From: Limnohabitans sp. G3-2
GTDB lineage: Bacteria > Pseudomonadota > Gammaproteobacteria > Burkholderiales > Burkholderiaceae_C
Length of the DNA: 64,000 nt
Reading direction: 5' to 3'
NCBI RefSeq assembly: GCF_002778275.1
Contig: NZ_NESG01000005.1
Coordinates: 248,001-312,000, forward strand
Positions 15,566 through 24,435 of this stretch are shown here, piece by piece. The number at the start of each line of letters is the position of its first letter. Position 1 is the first letter of the stretch. Under the pieces are notes generated by a model that searched no databases, was not told the DNA's origin, and was given only the letters and a program-made list of their open reading frames with translations. The position numbers and the translations under genes were made by a program.

Positions 15566-17719
15566 TTAAAAAACCAATGTATCGACCACAGGATCGTCGA
15601 ACTGAGGCAAAGCCCCGCCCTGGGGTTTCGCCACAGGAATCTGTGCACCTGCCCGTGCGAACAAGGGCAAATGGTGCAAAGGCGCGTCCACCTCGTGCTC
15701 AGCCCCTGCGGCCAAAGGTGCGCGGGTGTAGAAGTCAAACCACTGCTCGCCTGCCGGCAGCTGGGGCAAATACACCCGCCGCCGCTGGGCGCCTTGCTGG
15801 GTGACGGGCGCCACCAGCAAGTCGTCTCCCAGCATGAAATCGTCGCAGTCTTCGAAGCAGCGGGCGTCGTCCGGATAGTTGAAAAACGTCGGCCGGATGA
15901 TGGGCACGTGCTGGCGGCTGGCCCTCTCGAAGCATTGCCACAAGTAGGGCATCAACTGGTAGCGCAAGCGAATGGCCTGGGTCACCGCCTCGGTGACTTG
16001 CGGGTGCATCCAAGGCAAGTTGCTGACATTGCCCTCTTTCCATGAATTCATCACCATGCGCGGGTTCAAGCAGCAGGCCTGCACCCAACGCAGGAACAGC
16101 TCGGCATCGGGCACAGGCCCATAGAAGCCGCCGACGTCATGCCCGATGTTGAACATGCCCGACAGGCTCATTTGCAAGCCGGTGCGGATGTTCCACTTCA
16201 AACTGGCCCAGCTGGTGGTGTTGTCACCCGACCAGGTTTGGGCATAGCGCTGCAAGCCCGGTGGGCCTGCGCGGGTGATGGTGAAGACCACATCGTCTTG
16301 CCCGGTCTCTCGGGCGTGGGCTTGCTGCGACTCAAAGGTGGCACGCGTCATCAACAAGCCGTGCAAGGGGCGACTGCGGTGCATGGGCAGGGTCTGCCCC
16401 AGGCCCGCACTGAAAGCGTCTTCGGCTTGGATGGCGTATTCGTTGTTGTCGTTCCAGCCCACATCGATACCGCGATGCAAAATTTGTGCTTTGAGCTGCG
16501 ACTGCCACCAGCGAATGGCTTGCTCACGGGTGAAATCCAAATGGGAACCCTGTCCATCCCAATACGGCTCCACCACGGGCTCGCGCGTGTCCTCGTGCTC
16601 GATGAACGCCCCTTGCTGGGCCAATTCGGCGTAGGCCGGGTGGTCGTCAAGCAAGCAGGGCTTGAGGTTGGCGACCAGTTTCATCCCCGCGGCATGAAAT
16701 TTGGCATTGACCCGCTCAGGGTCTGGGAATTTGTCAGCGTTCCAAGTGAACACATAGCGCTGCTTGCCCCGGTTCGAATAGCCCGAGCCGTAATGAAAAG
16801 CCGATATCGGCACGCCATGCTGCTGGCATTCGTCAATGAACGATTCCAGCAAGACCTGGGCATTGGGGGAGTCGGCCAAGCCCATGGCGGTTTGAGCAAA
16901 GCCCAAAGTCCAGCGCGGCGGCAGCAAAGTGCCCCCCACCAGTTGCACAAATTGGGCGACCACCTGTGCAGGCGTCTCGCCCACCATGAGGTAGTAGTCC
17001 AGGTCACCGTCGTCGATTTCCGTGGTGCGAAACAGCCCGTGGTAGTTGTCGTGCTCGCAACCCAAATCGAAGGTGCAAGCGGACAAGGTGTCGTAATAAA
17101 TCCCGACCCACAAACCGTCGACCGTGCGGGTCATCAGAAATGGCCAATGCTTGTACAGGGGATCGCCATGCCGGGGATCGTAGCCAATGGAGTCCTGCCC
17201 CAGACAACGCAAACGGCGGCCATGCAAGTTCAGCGGCCCGGTCTTGTCGCCCAAGCCAAAGTAGTGCTCGCGCGGATCGCGCACCACACAGTGGCGCACC
17301 AGCCCGGTGCGCTTCTCACTCAAGTAAGCACTGGTCACACGGTCGGACTGAAAGACTTTGCCACTGCGCGGCTGCGACCACGCCAGGCGCACAGGAGAAC
17401 CGTGGCCGCCCGTCCACTGCACCGCCAACTGAGGGGTCTGCAGACCTTGGCCATTCGCCGTTGGCTCCAATGGGGGCCGCTCAAAGCCTGCCAAGCTGCT
17501 GCGGTCGCGCCCTTGCCAAGGCACATCCTCACCGGCCACAGGCGCAATGGCCCAAGTTCTCGGCTCTTTGAAACCAGCCTCGGGCTGCCAGCACACGCGT
17601 GCCATGGTGTCGGATAAAAAGACCAAGCTCAGCTGGCCACCGGATTGCAGTGGCGCCACCGCATCGGCTGCATGTGAACTTGGCTGGGCTTGCCAAGCGG
17701 ACGTGGAGACGGGTTTCAT
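15566..17719 (-). CDS. Glycoside hydrolase family 31 (alpha-glucosidase/alpha-xylosidase type)
   Basis: This 717-residue cytoplasmic enzyme (no signal peptide) has the GH31 catalytic core. The nucleophile region 'GIDVGWNDNNEYAIQ' lies near residue 430, preceded by 'SGYSNRGKQRYVFTWNADKF'. The acid/base region is near 'FTITRAGPPGLQRYAQTWSGD', and 'GHDVGGFYGPVPDAELFLRW' follows. It retains an alpha-glycoside and would act on oligosaccharides brought in by the ABC transporter; the exact sugar cannot be read. Its ATG overlaps the ATPase gene stop by four bases, so it is the terminal, coupled gene of the sugar operon. Confidence 0.9.
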   Translation of the reverse strand: MKPVSTSAWQAQPSSHAADAVAPLQSGGQLSLVFLSDTMARVCWQPEAGFKEPRTWAIAPVAGEDVPWQGRDRSSLAGFERPPLEPTANGQGLQTPQLAVQWTGGHGSPVRLAWSQPRSGKVFQSDRVTSAYLSEKRTGLVRHCVVRDPREHYFGLGDKTGPLNLHGRRLRCLGQDSIGYDPRHGDPLYKHWPFLMTRTVDGLWVGIYYDTLSACTFDLGCEHDNYHGLFRTTEIDDGDLDYYLMVGETPAQVVAQFVQLVGGTLLPPRWTLGFAQTAMGLADSPNAQVLLESFIDECQQHGVPISAFHYGSGYSNRGKQRYVFTWNADKFPDPERVNAKFHAAGMKLVANLKPCLLDDHPAYAELAQQGAFIEHEDTREPVVEPYWDGQGSHLDFTREQAIRWWQSQLKAQILHRGIDVGWNDNNEYAIQAEDAFSAGLGQTLPMHRSRPLHGLLMTRATFESQQAHARETGQDDVVFTITRAGPPGLQRYAQTWSGDNTTSWASLKWNIRTGLQMSLSGMFNIGHDVGGFYGPVPDAELFLRWVQACCLNPRMVMNSWKEGNVSNLPWMHPQVTEAVTQAIRLRYQLMPYLWQCFERASRQHVPIIRPTFFNYPDDARCFEDCDDFMLGDDLLVAPVTQQGAQRRRVYLPQLPAGEQWFDFYTRAPLAAGAEHEVDAPLHHLPLFARAGAQIPVAKPQGGALPQFDDPVVDTLVF

Positions 17720-18762
17720 GCGGCCGTCCTGTCGATGCGCTGGTCCTGTGCATCAAACACATGCACATGGTGTTCGGCCACCGACATGTGAATGACTTGC
17801 CCTGCAGACAACAGCTGCTCCCCGTCGACCAGCAATTCCACGCGGGTTTGGTCTGCCAGCTCGGCATGGACCAGGCGTTGGGCGCCCATGTATTCGGCAT
17901 GAAGAACCGTCATGGGCAGGCCCTGCCCGGGCGCGCAGGATTGCCAGTGTTCAGGTCGCACGCCCACCTGCTGGGCCTGTGGCGGCACCCAAGCCGACAA
18001 AGCCGGGCAAGCGCGCACCAGGGCCGCGGCCATGAAATTCATGCGCGGACTGCCGATGAAGCCGGCCACAAAAGTGTTGCAAGGTTTTTCATACAAGGAC
18101 ACCGGCGTTCCCACCTGCTCCACCAAACCGGCACGCAACACCACAATCTTGTCGGCCATGGTCATGGCCTCCACCTGATCGTGCGTCACATACACCATGG
18201 TGGCACCCAAGCGCTGATGCAGCTCGCGCAACTCACTGCGCATGGAGACACGCAGTTCGGCATCCAGATTGGACAAGGGTTCGTCAAACAAGAAGATTTT
18301 CGGGTCGCGCACAATGGCTCGGCCAATGGCCACCCGCTGGCGTTGCCCGCCGGACAGCTGTGTCGGGCGCCGCTGCAGCAAGGCATCGAGCCGCAGCAAA
18401 GTGGCTGCCTCCTGCACCTTGCGCTCAATCTGCGCACGCGGCACCTTGGCGTTTTCCAGGCCGAACGCCATGTTGTCGTACACCGTCATGTGCGGGTACA
18501 GCGCATAGGACTGAAACACCATGGCACAACCCCGCTCGGCCGCGCCCACGTCGTTGACGCGCTCACCGTCGATCAGCAAATCACCCTCGGTGGGCGCATC
18601 CAGACCGGCGATCATGCGCAGCAGGGTGGATTTGCCACAGCCGGAGGGGCCCACAAACACCACAAACTCGCCATGGGCCACCTGCAAATCCACACCGTGG
18701 ATCACCGGGGTTTGGTCAAACTTTTTATGAAGGGCACGCAGTTCAAGAGTGGACACGATCAA
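17716..18762 (-). CDS. Sugar ABC transporter ATP-binding protein (MalK/UgpC type)
   Basis: The 348-residue ATPase has Walker A 'VGPSGCGKSTLLRMIAGL', signature 'LSGGQRQRVAIGRAIVRDP', Walker B 'IFLFDEPLSNLDAELRVSMR', and a C-terminal OB-like TOBE region from about residue 240. This layout is that of the MalK/UgpC/MsmX group serving CUT1 sugar or glycerol-phosphate importers. It lies 30 bases downstream of the second permease gene and overlaps the GH31 start. The neighbouring glycosidase argues for an oligosaccharide rather than glycerol-3-phosphate as cargo. Confidence 0.93.
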   Translation of the reverse strand: MIVSTLELRALHKKFDQTPVIHGVDLQVAHGEFVVFVGPSGCGKSTLLRMIAGLDAPTEGDLLIDGERVNDVGAAERGCAMVFQSYALYPHMTVYDNMAFGLENAKVPRAQIERKVQEAATLLRLDALLQRRPTQLSGGQRQRVAIGRAIVRDPKIFLFDEPLSNLDAELRVSMRSELRELHQRLGATMVYVTHDQVEAMTMADKIVVLRAGLVEQVGTPVSLYEKPCNTFVAGFIGSPRMNFMAAALVRACPALSAWVPPQAQQVGVRPEHWQSCAPGQGLPMTVLHAEYMGAQRLVHAELADQTRVELLVDGEQLLSAGQVIHMSVAEHHVHVFDAQDQRIDRTAA

Positions 18763-18792
18763 TGACCTGACAAAAATATAAAAACAAACCGT

Positions 18793-19842
18793 TCACTTCA
18801 CCCCGGCACCCGCGATGCCGGTGGTGATGTAACGCTGAAGAAATGCAAACACCAAGGTGACGGGCAACAAGGTGATGACCGTCATGGCCAGCAGGTAGTG
18901 CCACTGGGTGTTGAGCTCGCCTTGGAAAGAGTTGAGGGCCAGCTGCAAAGTGAAGAACTCGTTCTTCGACAACACAATCAAGGGCAACAAGAAATCGTTC
19001 CAGCGCCACATGACCGAGAAAATGGCCAACACCGCCAAAGCGGGCGCAGACAAGGGCAACACAATGCGCCAATAAATGCGCCACTCGCTGGCATGGTCCA
19101 TGCGGGCCGCTTCGATCAGCTCGTCCGGAATGGTCAGCATGTATTGCCGCAGCAAAAACACCCCGGTGGGCGTGGCCACGGCCGGCAAAATCACCCCCCA
19201 CAAACTGTTGAGCAAGCCCACCTGGTTGATCACCAGAAACACCGGCACCAAGATGATGGTGGGCGGAATCATCAGCGTGGCAATGATGAGGAAGAACACC
19301 CCTTTTTGCCCGCGAAACCGGTATTTGGACAAGGCAAACGCAGCCATGGAGTTGAAGAGCAAAGTCAGCACCGTGGCCACCACCGTGATGAACACACTGT
19401 TCCAAAGGTAGGTGCCAAAGGTGAACTTGCCAAACAATTCGGTGTAGTTGCTCCAGGCAAACTTCAAGGTATTGACCGGTTCACGCTGACGGATATTGAT
19501 CTGCACACGCTCCTCAGGCGATGCGGGATCGACCATGTTGGCCATGATGCCGATGCGCCCCACCTGCGCCATTTCGCGTTTGCGACCATCGTCCAGGGTC
19601 ACCGTGAACAGGGGCAAAGGTTTGTCATGCCCGGCCACCACCACGGTTTTTTGTGCGTAGGGCATGAACGTCGGTGGGAATTGCCCAATTGCCGCCTCGG
19701 TCTTGAAAGACGACATGACCAGCCACACCACAGGTGCAAACATGGTGAACAAGCCCACCACCAAGTAGGCATAGCTGAGCACATCGGTCCAGTCCAGCCG
19801 CTGGCGGCCGCGGGTGCGCAAGAAAAAATTCATCCAAGCCAT
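18793..19842 (-). CDS. Sugar ABC transporter permease (MalG/UgpE type)
   Basis: The 349-residue CUT1 permease has a first helix near residues 25-45, a large periplasmic loop (about residues 55-130), and then five further helices. The EAA loop reads 'ELIEAARMDHASEWRIYWRI' near residue 240. The C-terminus 'FLQRYITTGIAGAGVK' is the usual end of MalG-like proteins. It starts one base before the upstream permease gene ends, with a one-base gap. With its partner it would form the membrane channel of the importer. Confidence 0.93.
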   Translation of the reverse strand: MAWMNFFLRTRGRQRLDWTDVLSYAYLVVGLFTMFAPVVWLVMSSFKTEAAIGQFPPTFMPYAQKTVVVAGHDKPLPLFTVTLDDGRKREMAQVGRIGIMANMVDPASPEERVQINIRQREPVNTLKFAWSNYTELFGKFTFGTYLWNSVFITVVATVLTLLFNSMAAFALSKYRFRGQKGVFFLIIATLMIPPTIILVPVFLVINQVGLLNSLWGVILPAVATPTGVFLLRQYMLTIPDELIEAARMDHASEWRIYWRIVLPLSAPALAVLAIFSVMWRWNDFLLPLIVLSKNEFFTLQLALNSFQGELNTQWHYLLAMTVITLLPVTLVFAFLQRYITTGIAGAGVK

Positions 19843-19843
19843 T

Positions 19844-20827
19844 TCAGCGCCCTTTCTGGCCAGCTTCGCTGGCTCGGGTCAGACTCAACTGCGCCAAAGT
19901 CAACACAATCAAGAAAAAAGCGAGCGCCAGGGAGGCGGCGGCGGCCAAACCGTACAAATGGATTTGCTCTGCGAACCCGGTCTGGTAGATGAACTGGACA
20001 ATGAAGGTGGTGGCCGAACCCGGCCCCCCACCGGTCAAGACAAACACCTCATCGAACACCTGCACCGCGCGGATGGCGGCCAGCACCAGCACCACGATCA
20101 GGTTGGGCATCAGCAAGGGCAGTGTGATGCGGCTCAAGGTGCGCCAGGGACTGGCGCGGTCCATCTCGGCGGCCTCGTACAAATCTTTCGGAATCGCCTG
20201 CAGACCAGCCAGCAAAATCAAGGTGTAAAAACCCATGTGCGCCCAGATGGACACAAAAACGGTCCAGAAAAAAGCCCAGCCCGACTCGGTCAGCCACTGC
20301 ACAGGCGGCATCTCGAGCGCCACCAAACCCGCGTTGAACGCGCCTTGGCTTTGCAGCAACCACTTCCAGATCAAGGCCACCACCACGGGTGACAACAAGA
20401 CCGGGTAGAAAAACACCCCGCGCCAAAACCCACGCCCCAAGATCTTGCGGTTGAGCACGAGCGCTGTCACCAGCGCCAGCAACACCATCAAGCCCACCTG
20501 AATGACGCTGAACTTCAGGGTGTTGAAAATGGCCCGCCAAAAAACATCCTTGCGGCAAGTGGACAAGTCCAGGTAGCTGCCGCACTCAAACAAGATTTGG
20601 AAGTTCTCGGCCCCGGTGAAGGGCCGACTCAAAGGCATCAAGTTCACGCCACCGGTCACGGCATAAACCAGGTTGATCAGAATCGGCAAGAAACAAAACA
20701 GACCAAACACCATCAAATTGGGGGCAACGAACATCCACCCCAAGCGTTGCAGGCCCAGGCGCTGCTGTCCGAATCGGAAAACAGGCTCCAGCAGATTGAA
20801 AAAGAAGGCGAGAAATCTCATGAACAA
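19844..20827 (-). CDS. Sugar ABC transporter permease (MalF/UgpA type)
   Basis: The 327-residue CUT1 permease has six hydrophobic segments, the text 'FVAPNLMVFGLFCFLPILIN' near residue 33, and the EAA loop 'DLYEAAEMDRASPWRTLSRI'. The start could be 20827 or the in-frame ATG two codons later. It is separated from the binding-protein gene by about 100 bases that hold a strong terminator-like hairpin. Expression relative to the binding protein is therefore probably reduced by partial read-through. Confidence 0.92.
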   Translation of the reverse strand: MFMRFLAFFFNLLEPVFRFGQQRLGLQRLGWMFVAPNLMVFGLFCFLPILINLVYAVTGGVNLMPLSRPFTGAENFQILFECGSYLDLSTCRKDVFWRAIFNTLKFSVIQVGLMVLLALVTALVLNRKILGRGFWRGVFFYPVLLSPVVVALIWKWLLQSQGAFNAGLVALEMPPVQWLTESGWAFFWTVFVSIWAHMGFYTLILLAGLQAIPKDLYEAAEMDRASPWRTLSRITLPLLMPNLIVVLVLAAIRAVQVFDEVFVLTGGGPGSATTFIVQFIYQTGFAEQIHLYGLAAAASLALAFFLIVLTLAQLSLTRASEAGQKGR

Positions 20828-20868
20828 CCCTCACCCCGCTCTCAAACTGGGGCGATCTGCACAACCAT

Positions 20869-20904
20869 AAAAAAAGCGGTGTGGGCATTGGAATGCCCAC
20901 ACCT
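20869..20904 (-). terminator. Intercistronic terminator between binding protein and permease genes
   Basis: Read on the minus strand, GGTGTGGGCATT and AATGCCCACACC form a 12-bp perfect stem with a two-base centre, followed by GC and seven T. It sits after the binding-protein stop and before the permease start. Such leaky terminators raise binding protein over membrane subunits in ABC operons. Confidence 0.85.
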
Positions 20905-20928
20905 GCGTTGACCAAGCGCGGCCCTGGA

Positions 20929-22200
20929 TTACTTTTGGGCTTGCTTGACCGCGTCTTGCATGTCCGCGGTGATCTTGTTGACTGCCTCGTCCGTGCTCAT
21001 CTCACCCACAATGGCTTGCGTCACGCGGCTGACCGTGGGGAGCATGATGGCGCGGTTGAACTTGTAGCCTTGGAATTGGTAGGCCACAGGTGCGAGCTGC
21101 GCCACACCGGCGCTGAACACGCCCAAAGCCGCTTTGGCTGCAGGCTTGGCGCTGGCGTAGTCCACGCCTTTTTTGGCCAATCCAGCGTGTGCTGGAATGT
21201 TGTTGGTGCGGGCGCTGAACTCGGCATAAGCGGCTTCAGAAGCCATGAAGTCCATGAAGGCACCCACTTCCTTGGGCGATTTGCTGGTTTTCAATGCCAC
21301 CCAAGCCGCACCACCGGGGATGCCTGAACAAGCGGCAGGGCCGCAAGGGTTGGGCACCGCGACCCAGTCAAAATTGGTGCCCACTTTGTTTTGCAGGTTG
21401 CCAATTTGCCAGCTGCCGGCCAACACCATGGCCACATTGCCGTTGATGAATTCGTCGATCGAAGAGGCGTACGTTGAGCCGCCCGAGCCGGCCCACACTT
21501 CGCGCATCATGCCGCCGTCTTTGTGCCATCCCACAAATTTATTGACTGCGTTTTTATAGCCCGCATCGATGACCGGGTTGCCCTGCGCATCAAAGATTTT
21601 GGCGCCGTAGCTGATGGCTGGGCCTGCAAAACGGTGGCCAGAACGGTCCCACGCGGCAGCGGCTTTGATTTGTGTGGCCTTGGCCACCTTGCGGCTGGCC
21701 TCCATCCAGTCGTCCCAAGTGGCTTTGGCGCCTGGCATCGGCACTTTGGCTTGCTCAAACAGGGTTTTGTTCACAAACGGGCCGGTCATGGTCAGTTGCG
21801 ACATGAAACCGTAAATGCCTTTGTCGGTGGCGCTGGGGCGCAGCCAGCCAGCGGTTGCACCAAAGTTGTCGTCCCAGTATTTGCGGTTTTTCAGGTGTGC
21901 AGAAATGTCCATGTAGTACTTGGACAAACCACCCAGATCGGTCACCCGGGCAATGTCCGGTCCTTGCCCTGCCGCCAACTGAACCGGCAGCTGCTCCACG
22001 ATGGACTTGTAGGGCACCGTGTCAACGATGACTTTGGTGCCGGGGTTCTGGGCTTCAAAGCGTTTGGCCAGATCGGCGGTGACCTCGCACTCCACGCCGT
22101 CTTGGTAGCACATGACGCGAATTTCTCCGGCGTGGGCCATACCCGCCAAGGCGGACAAACCAGCGGCCAAAGCCAGGGGGCGGATGAATACAGATTTCAT
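20929..22200 (-). CDS. Sugar ABC transporter substrate-binding protein
   Basis: The 423-residue periplasmic protein has the signal peptide 'MKSVFIRPLALAAGLSALAG' cleaved near 'MAHAGEIRV'. Family 1 (SBP_bac_1) features include 'LAAGQGPDIARVTDLGGLSK' near residue 90 and the tryptophan-rich ligand region later. The ATG at 22200 has GAGGAG at the right distance and is chosen over one 18 codons upstream. It is the promoter-proximal gene of the operon with two permeases, ATPase and GH31 glycosidase. Its four-cysteine N-terminal text ('MCYQDGVECE') is unusual for the family. Confidence 0.92.
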   Translation of the reverse strand: MKSVFIRPLALAAGLSALAGMAHAGEIRVMCYQDGVECEVTADLAKRFEAQNPGTKVIVDTVPYKSIVEQLPVQLAAGQGPDIARVTDLGGLSKYYMDISAHLKNRKYWDDNFGATAGWLRPSATDKGIYGFMSQLTMTGPFVNKTLFEQAKVPMPGAKATWDDWMEASRKVAKATQIKAAAAWDRSGHRFAGPAISYGAKIFDAQGNPVIDAGYKNAVNKFVGWHKDGGMMREVWAGSGGSTYASSIDEFINGNVAMVLAGSWQIGNLQNKVGTNFDWVAVPNPCGPAACSGIPGGAAWVALKTSKSPKEVGAFMDFMASEAAYAEFSARTNNIPAHAGLAKKGVDYASAKPAAKAALGVFSAGVAQLAPVAYQFQGYKFNRAIMLPTVSRVTQAIVGEMSTDEAVNKITADMQDAVKQAQK

Positions 22201-22271
22201 GGTGGACTCCTCGTTTAGTGGTGAAATGAATATAGTTGAAAGAAGACGAAACACGCTTATCGTTTACACGA
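22201..22271. promoter_or_regulatory. Divergent promoter region, sugar operon and esterase-like gene
   Basis: This 71-base gap must hold promoters in both directions. An AATATA string at 22229-22234 reads TATATT on the minus strand, suited to a -10 box for the sugar operon. CGTTTACACG near 22260 resembles half of a LacI-family operator, but no second half is clear. Confidence 0.35.
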
Positions 22272-23249
22272 ATGCTGAATGAATTAAGCCCTGACCCCGC
22301 GGCATCTGTGCCGGATACGGCGACGTACCTCGCAGCCCTCGAAGCCTTGTTTGGACACATGGTGGCCCGCACCGCCCCGGTACATGCACAGCTGGCGCAC
22401 CAACTCGTGCAAACGGACCGGGTGCTGGAGGTTTGGCGCGTCGGCGCAGGCGCGCCCGCTGGGGTTCAGTGGCGCATGACGGTGTTTTGGCCACGGCAAA
22501 AGGCACGCTGCCCGGTTTTGCTCAGCCCCGATGGCTGCTGGCCGCATGTGGTGGGCCACGATGCCGCGTCGACCGCTCTGCGGCAAGGGGTCGCACTGGC
22601 CTGGTTCGACCGCACCGAGCTCGCATTTGACAACGACACAGGGCAATGCGAAGGCCCTTTTTACGAACAATGCCGGCCAAGCAAGAGCGGCAGTTTGGCG
22701 GTCTGGGCATGGGGCATTCAATGCTGCGTGGATGCCTTGGAAAAAATGGCCCATGACCGCCTCTCGGGTGTGGCGACCATCGGGCACTCGCGGGGCGGCA
22801 AAGCGGCCTTGCTGGCCACAGCCTTGGACCCGCGCATTGCCGCCGTCATCGCTCACAACAGCGGCACCGGTGGCGCCGCCTCTTTGTCCACCCAAGCGCC
22901 AGGTGCGGAGAGCCTTGCGCAATTGGCCCAGCAATTCCCCCACTGGTTGGGCGCTGCCATGCAAGATGCGGCCGAGCGCGAACGCATTGTGGCGATGGAC
23001 TTGCCTCGGCTGATGCTGAGCCAGATCGCGCCCAGGGGCTTGTGCCTGCTGCAAGCGCGCGACGACCTGTGGGCCAATCCGGCGGGCACCCGGCGCATGG
23101 CCGATCTGCTTCGCCCCCACTGGCAGGGCACCGCGCAAGACCCCCAGCGCTCGCGCCGCCTGCAATGGCACGAGCGCACAGGCGGCCACGCCATGACCCT
23201 GGCCGATTGGCAAAGGGCTGCGCAATTCGTGCGCGAGGTGTTGGGGTGA
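22272..23249 (+). CDS. Alpha/beta hydrolase, glucuronoyl-esterase (CE15)-like
   Basis: The roughly 325-residue protein has the nucleophile elbow 'TIGHSRGGKAALLATALDPR' near residue 175. This matches the G-x-S-R-x-G-K pattern of CE15 glucuronoyl esterases, as does the preceding 'SLAVWAWGIQCCVDALEKM'. The first half has 'VLLSPDGCWPHVVGHDAAS'. There is no signal peptide, unlike most secreted CE15 enzymes, so it may act on an imported ester. The ATG at 22272 is preferred to an in-frame TTG at 22236. It is divergent from the sugar ABC operon, which suggests a shared substrate. A generic dienelactone-hydrolase-like role is the alternative. Confidence 0.7.
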   Translation: MLNELSPDPAASVPDTATYLAALEALFGHMVARTAPVHAQLAHQLVQTDRVLEVWRVGAGAPAGVQWRMTVFWPRQKARCPVLLSPDGCWPHVVGHDAASTALRQGVALAWFDRTELAFDNDTGQCEGPFYEQCRPSKSGSLAVWAWGIQCCVDALEKMAHDRLSGVATIGHSRGGKAALLATALDPRIAAVIAHNSGTGGAASLSTQAPGAESLAQLAQQFPHWLGAAMQDAAERERIVAMDLPRLMLSQIAPRGLCLLQARDDLWANPAGTRRMADLLRPHWQGTAQDPQRSRRLQWHERTGGHAMTLADWQRAAQFVREVLG

Positions 23250-23274
23250 TGTTCGCGACACCGCCGTCCATGCC

Positions 23275-24420
23275 TTAAATCTGGCTCAGGGCGTAAGCGC
23301 CCTGGGTCAAATCAATCGCCTGCCCCGTGCGCGCAGACTCTTGAGCGGCCAAGCCCATCAGCACAGCCGCCAGGCCATCGCGCAAACTCACCTCAACCTG
23401 GCCTTGCCCGCGCACCACCGCATTGAAGCGTTGGTGCTGGTACAGCGTGGAGCCGTTGTGGTCTCCGGCGGCCAAAGCCACGGGGTCGACCGGCACATCC
23501 AACTCACGAGGACCTTTGGGCTCGCGGGGACTGATGACCACCTTGGGCACCGGCGCTGCGCCCAAATGGGCAGGCCAAAAACGGCCCGGCCCAGGCACAA
23601 AACATTCGGCTTTGCCGCGCGAACCGACCAATGAAATCTCTTCTTGGTAACGCGCGCCCTCGGCAAACATGCACAACTCCAGCAGGGCCCGCTGGCCATT
23701 GGCAAAGTCCACGATCACGTAGGCGTTGTCCAGAATATCGGGCACACCGTCCGCATAGCGCTCGTCCAAATGGTTGTGCGCCACCGAGGCGGATGCGTAA
23801 ACCCGCACAGGTTCACTGCGCAAGACATGGCGCATCAGGTCAAAGAAATGGCAGCATTTTTCGACCAGCGTCCCGCCGGTGTAGCGGTTGAATCGGTTCC
23901 AGTCGCCCACCTTGACCAAAAATGGGAAACGGTGTTCGCGTATGGACAACATCGACAACGGTCCGGTGTGGGTCTGGCTGTGCGCCTCTTCGGTCAAGCG
24001 AGCCACGGGGGGCATGTAGCGGTACTCCATCGCCACCCAAATCGGCGCCGGGTAAGCCTGGCGCAACAAGGCCAAGTCGCGCAAAGATTCGAGCGAGGTG
24101 CAAGCGGGCTTTTCCAGCAACACAGGCAAGGGTCGCAAAGCCGCGATGTCGGCCAATTGTTCGGCGTGCCTGAAATTGGGGCTGGCCACCAGCAAGCAAT
24201 CCACATCGGGGGATGTCACCACCTCCGCCAAACTGAATGCACGTTGGCTGCCAGGGCTCATGCCCAAACTGGCCGCCGCCATGGCGTCGTCGGGCTCAAA
24301 AATACGTGTCACCGAAGCGCCGGGCAACAAAGCAATGTTGCGCAAGTGCTCTTGGCCCATCATGCCGCAGCCAATGATGCCGTAACGTACTTCAGACAGG
24401 GTGGGGGTGTTCACAACCAT
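23275..24420 (-). CDS. Gfo/Idh/MocA family NAD(P)-dependent oxidoreductase
   Basis: The 381-residue protein has the N-terminal Rossmann motif 'YGIIGCGMMGQEHLRNIALL', the family's 'LLEKPACTSLESLRDLALL' (the EKP lysine), and 'GGTLVEKCCHFFDLMRHVL', where the His of the HxxD-type motif lies. These proteins oxidise or reduce sugar and inositol hydroxyls. It begins 15 bases after glpD ends and shares its direction, so it is probably co-transcribed with glpD. The substrate is unknown. It converges with the esterase-like gene, whose stop is 25 bases away. Confidence 0.88.
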   Translation of the reverse strand: MVVNTPTLSEVRYGIIGCGMMGQEHLRNIALLPGASVTRIFEPDDAMAAASLGMSPGSQRAFSLAEVVTSPDVDCLLVASPNFRHAEQLADIAALRPLPVLLEKPACTSLESLRDLALLRQAYPAPIWVAMEYRYMPPVARLTEEAHSQTHTGPLSMLSIREHRFPFLVKVGDWNRFNRYTGGTLVEKCCHFFDLMRHVLRSEPVRVYASASVAHNHLDERYADGVPDILDNAYVIVDFANGQRALLELCMFAEGARYQEEISLVGSRGKAECFVPGPGRFWPAHLGAAPVPKVVISPREPKGPRELDVPVDPVALAAGDHNGSTLYQHQRFNAVVRGQGQVEVSLRDGLAAVLMGLAAQESARTGQAIDLTQGAYALSQI

Positions 24421-24435
24421 CGCTCCTTCAAACCT

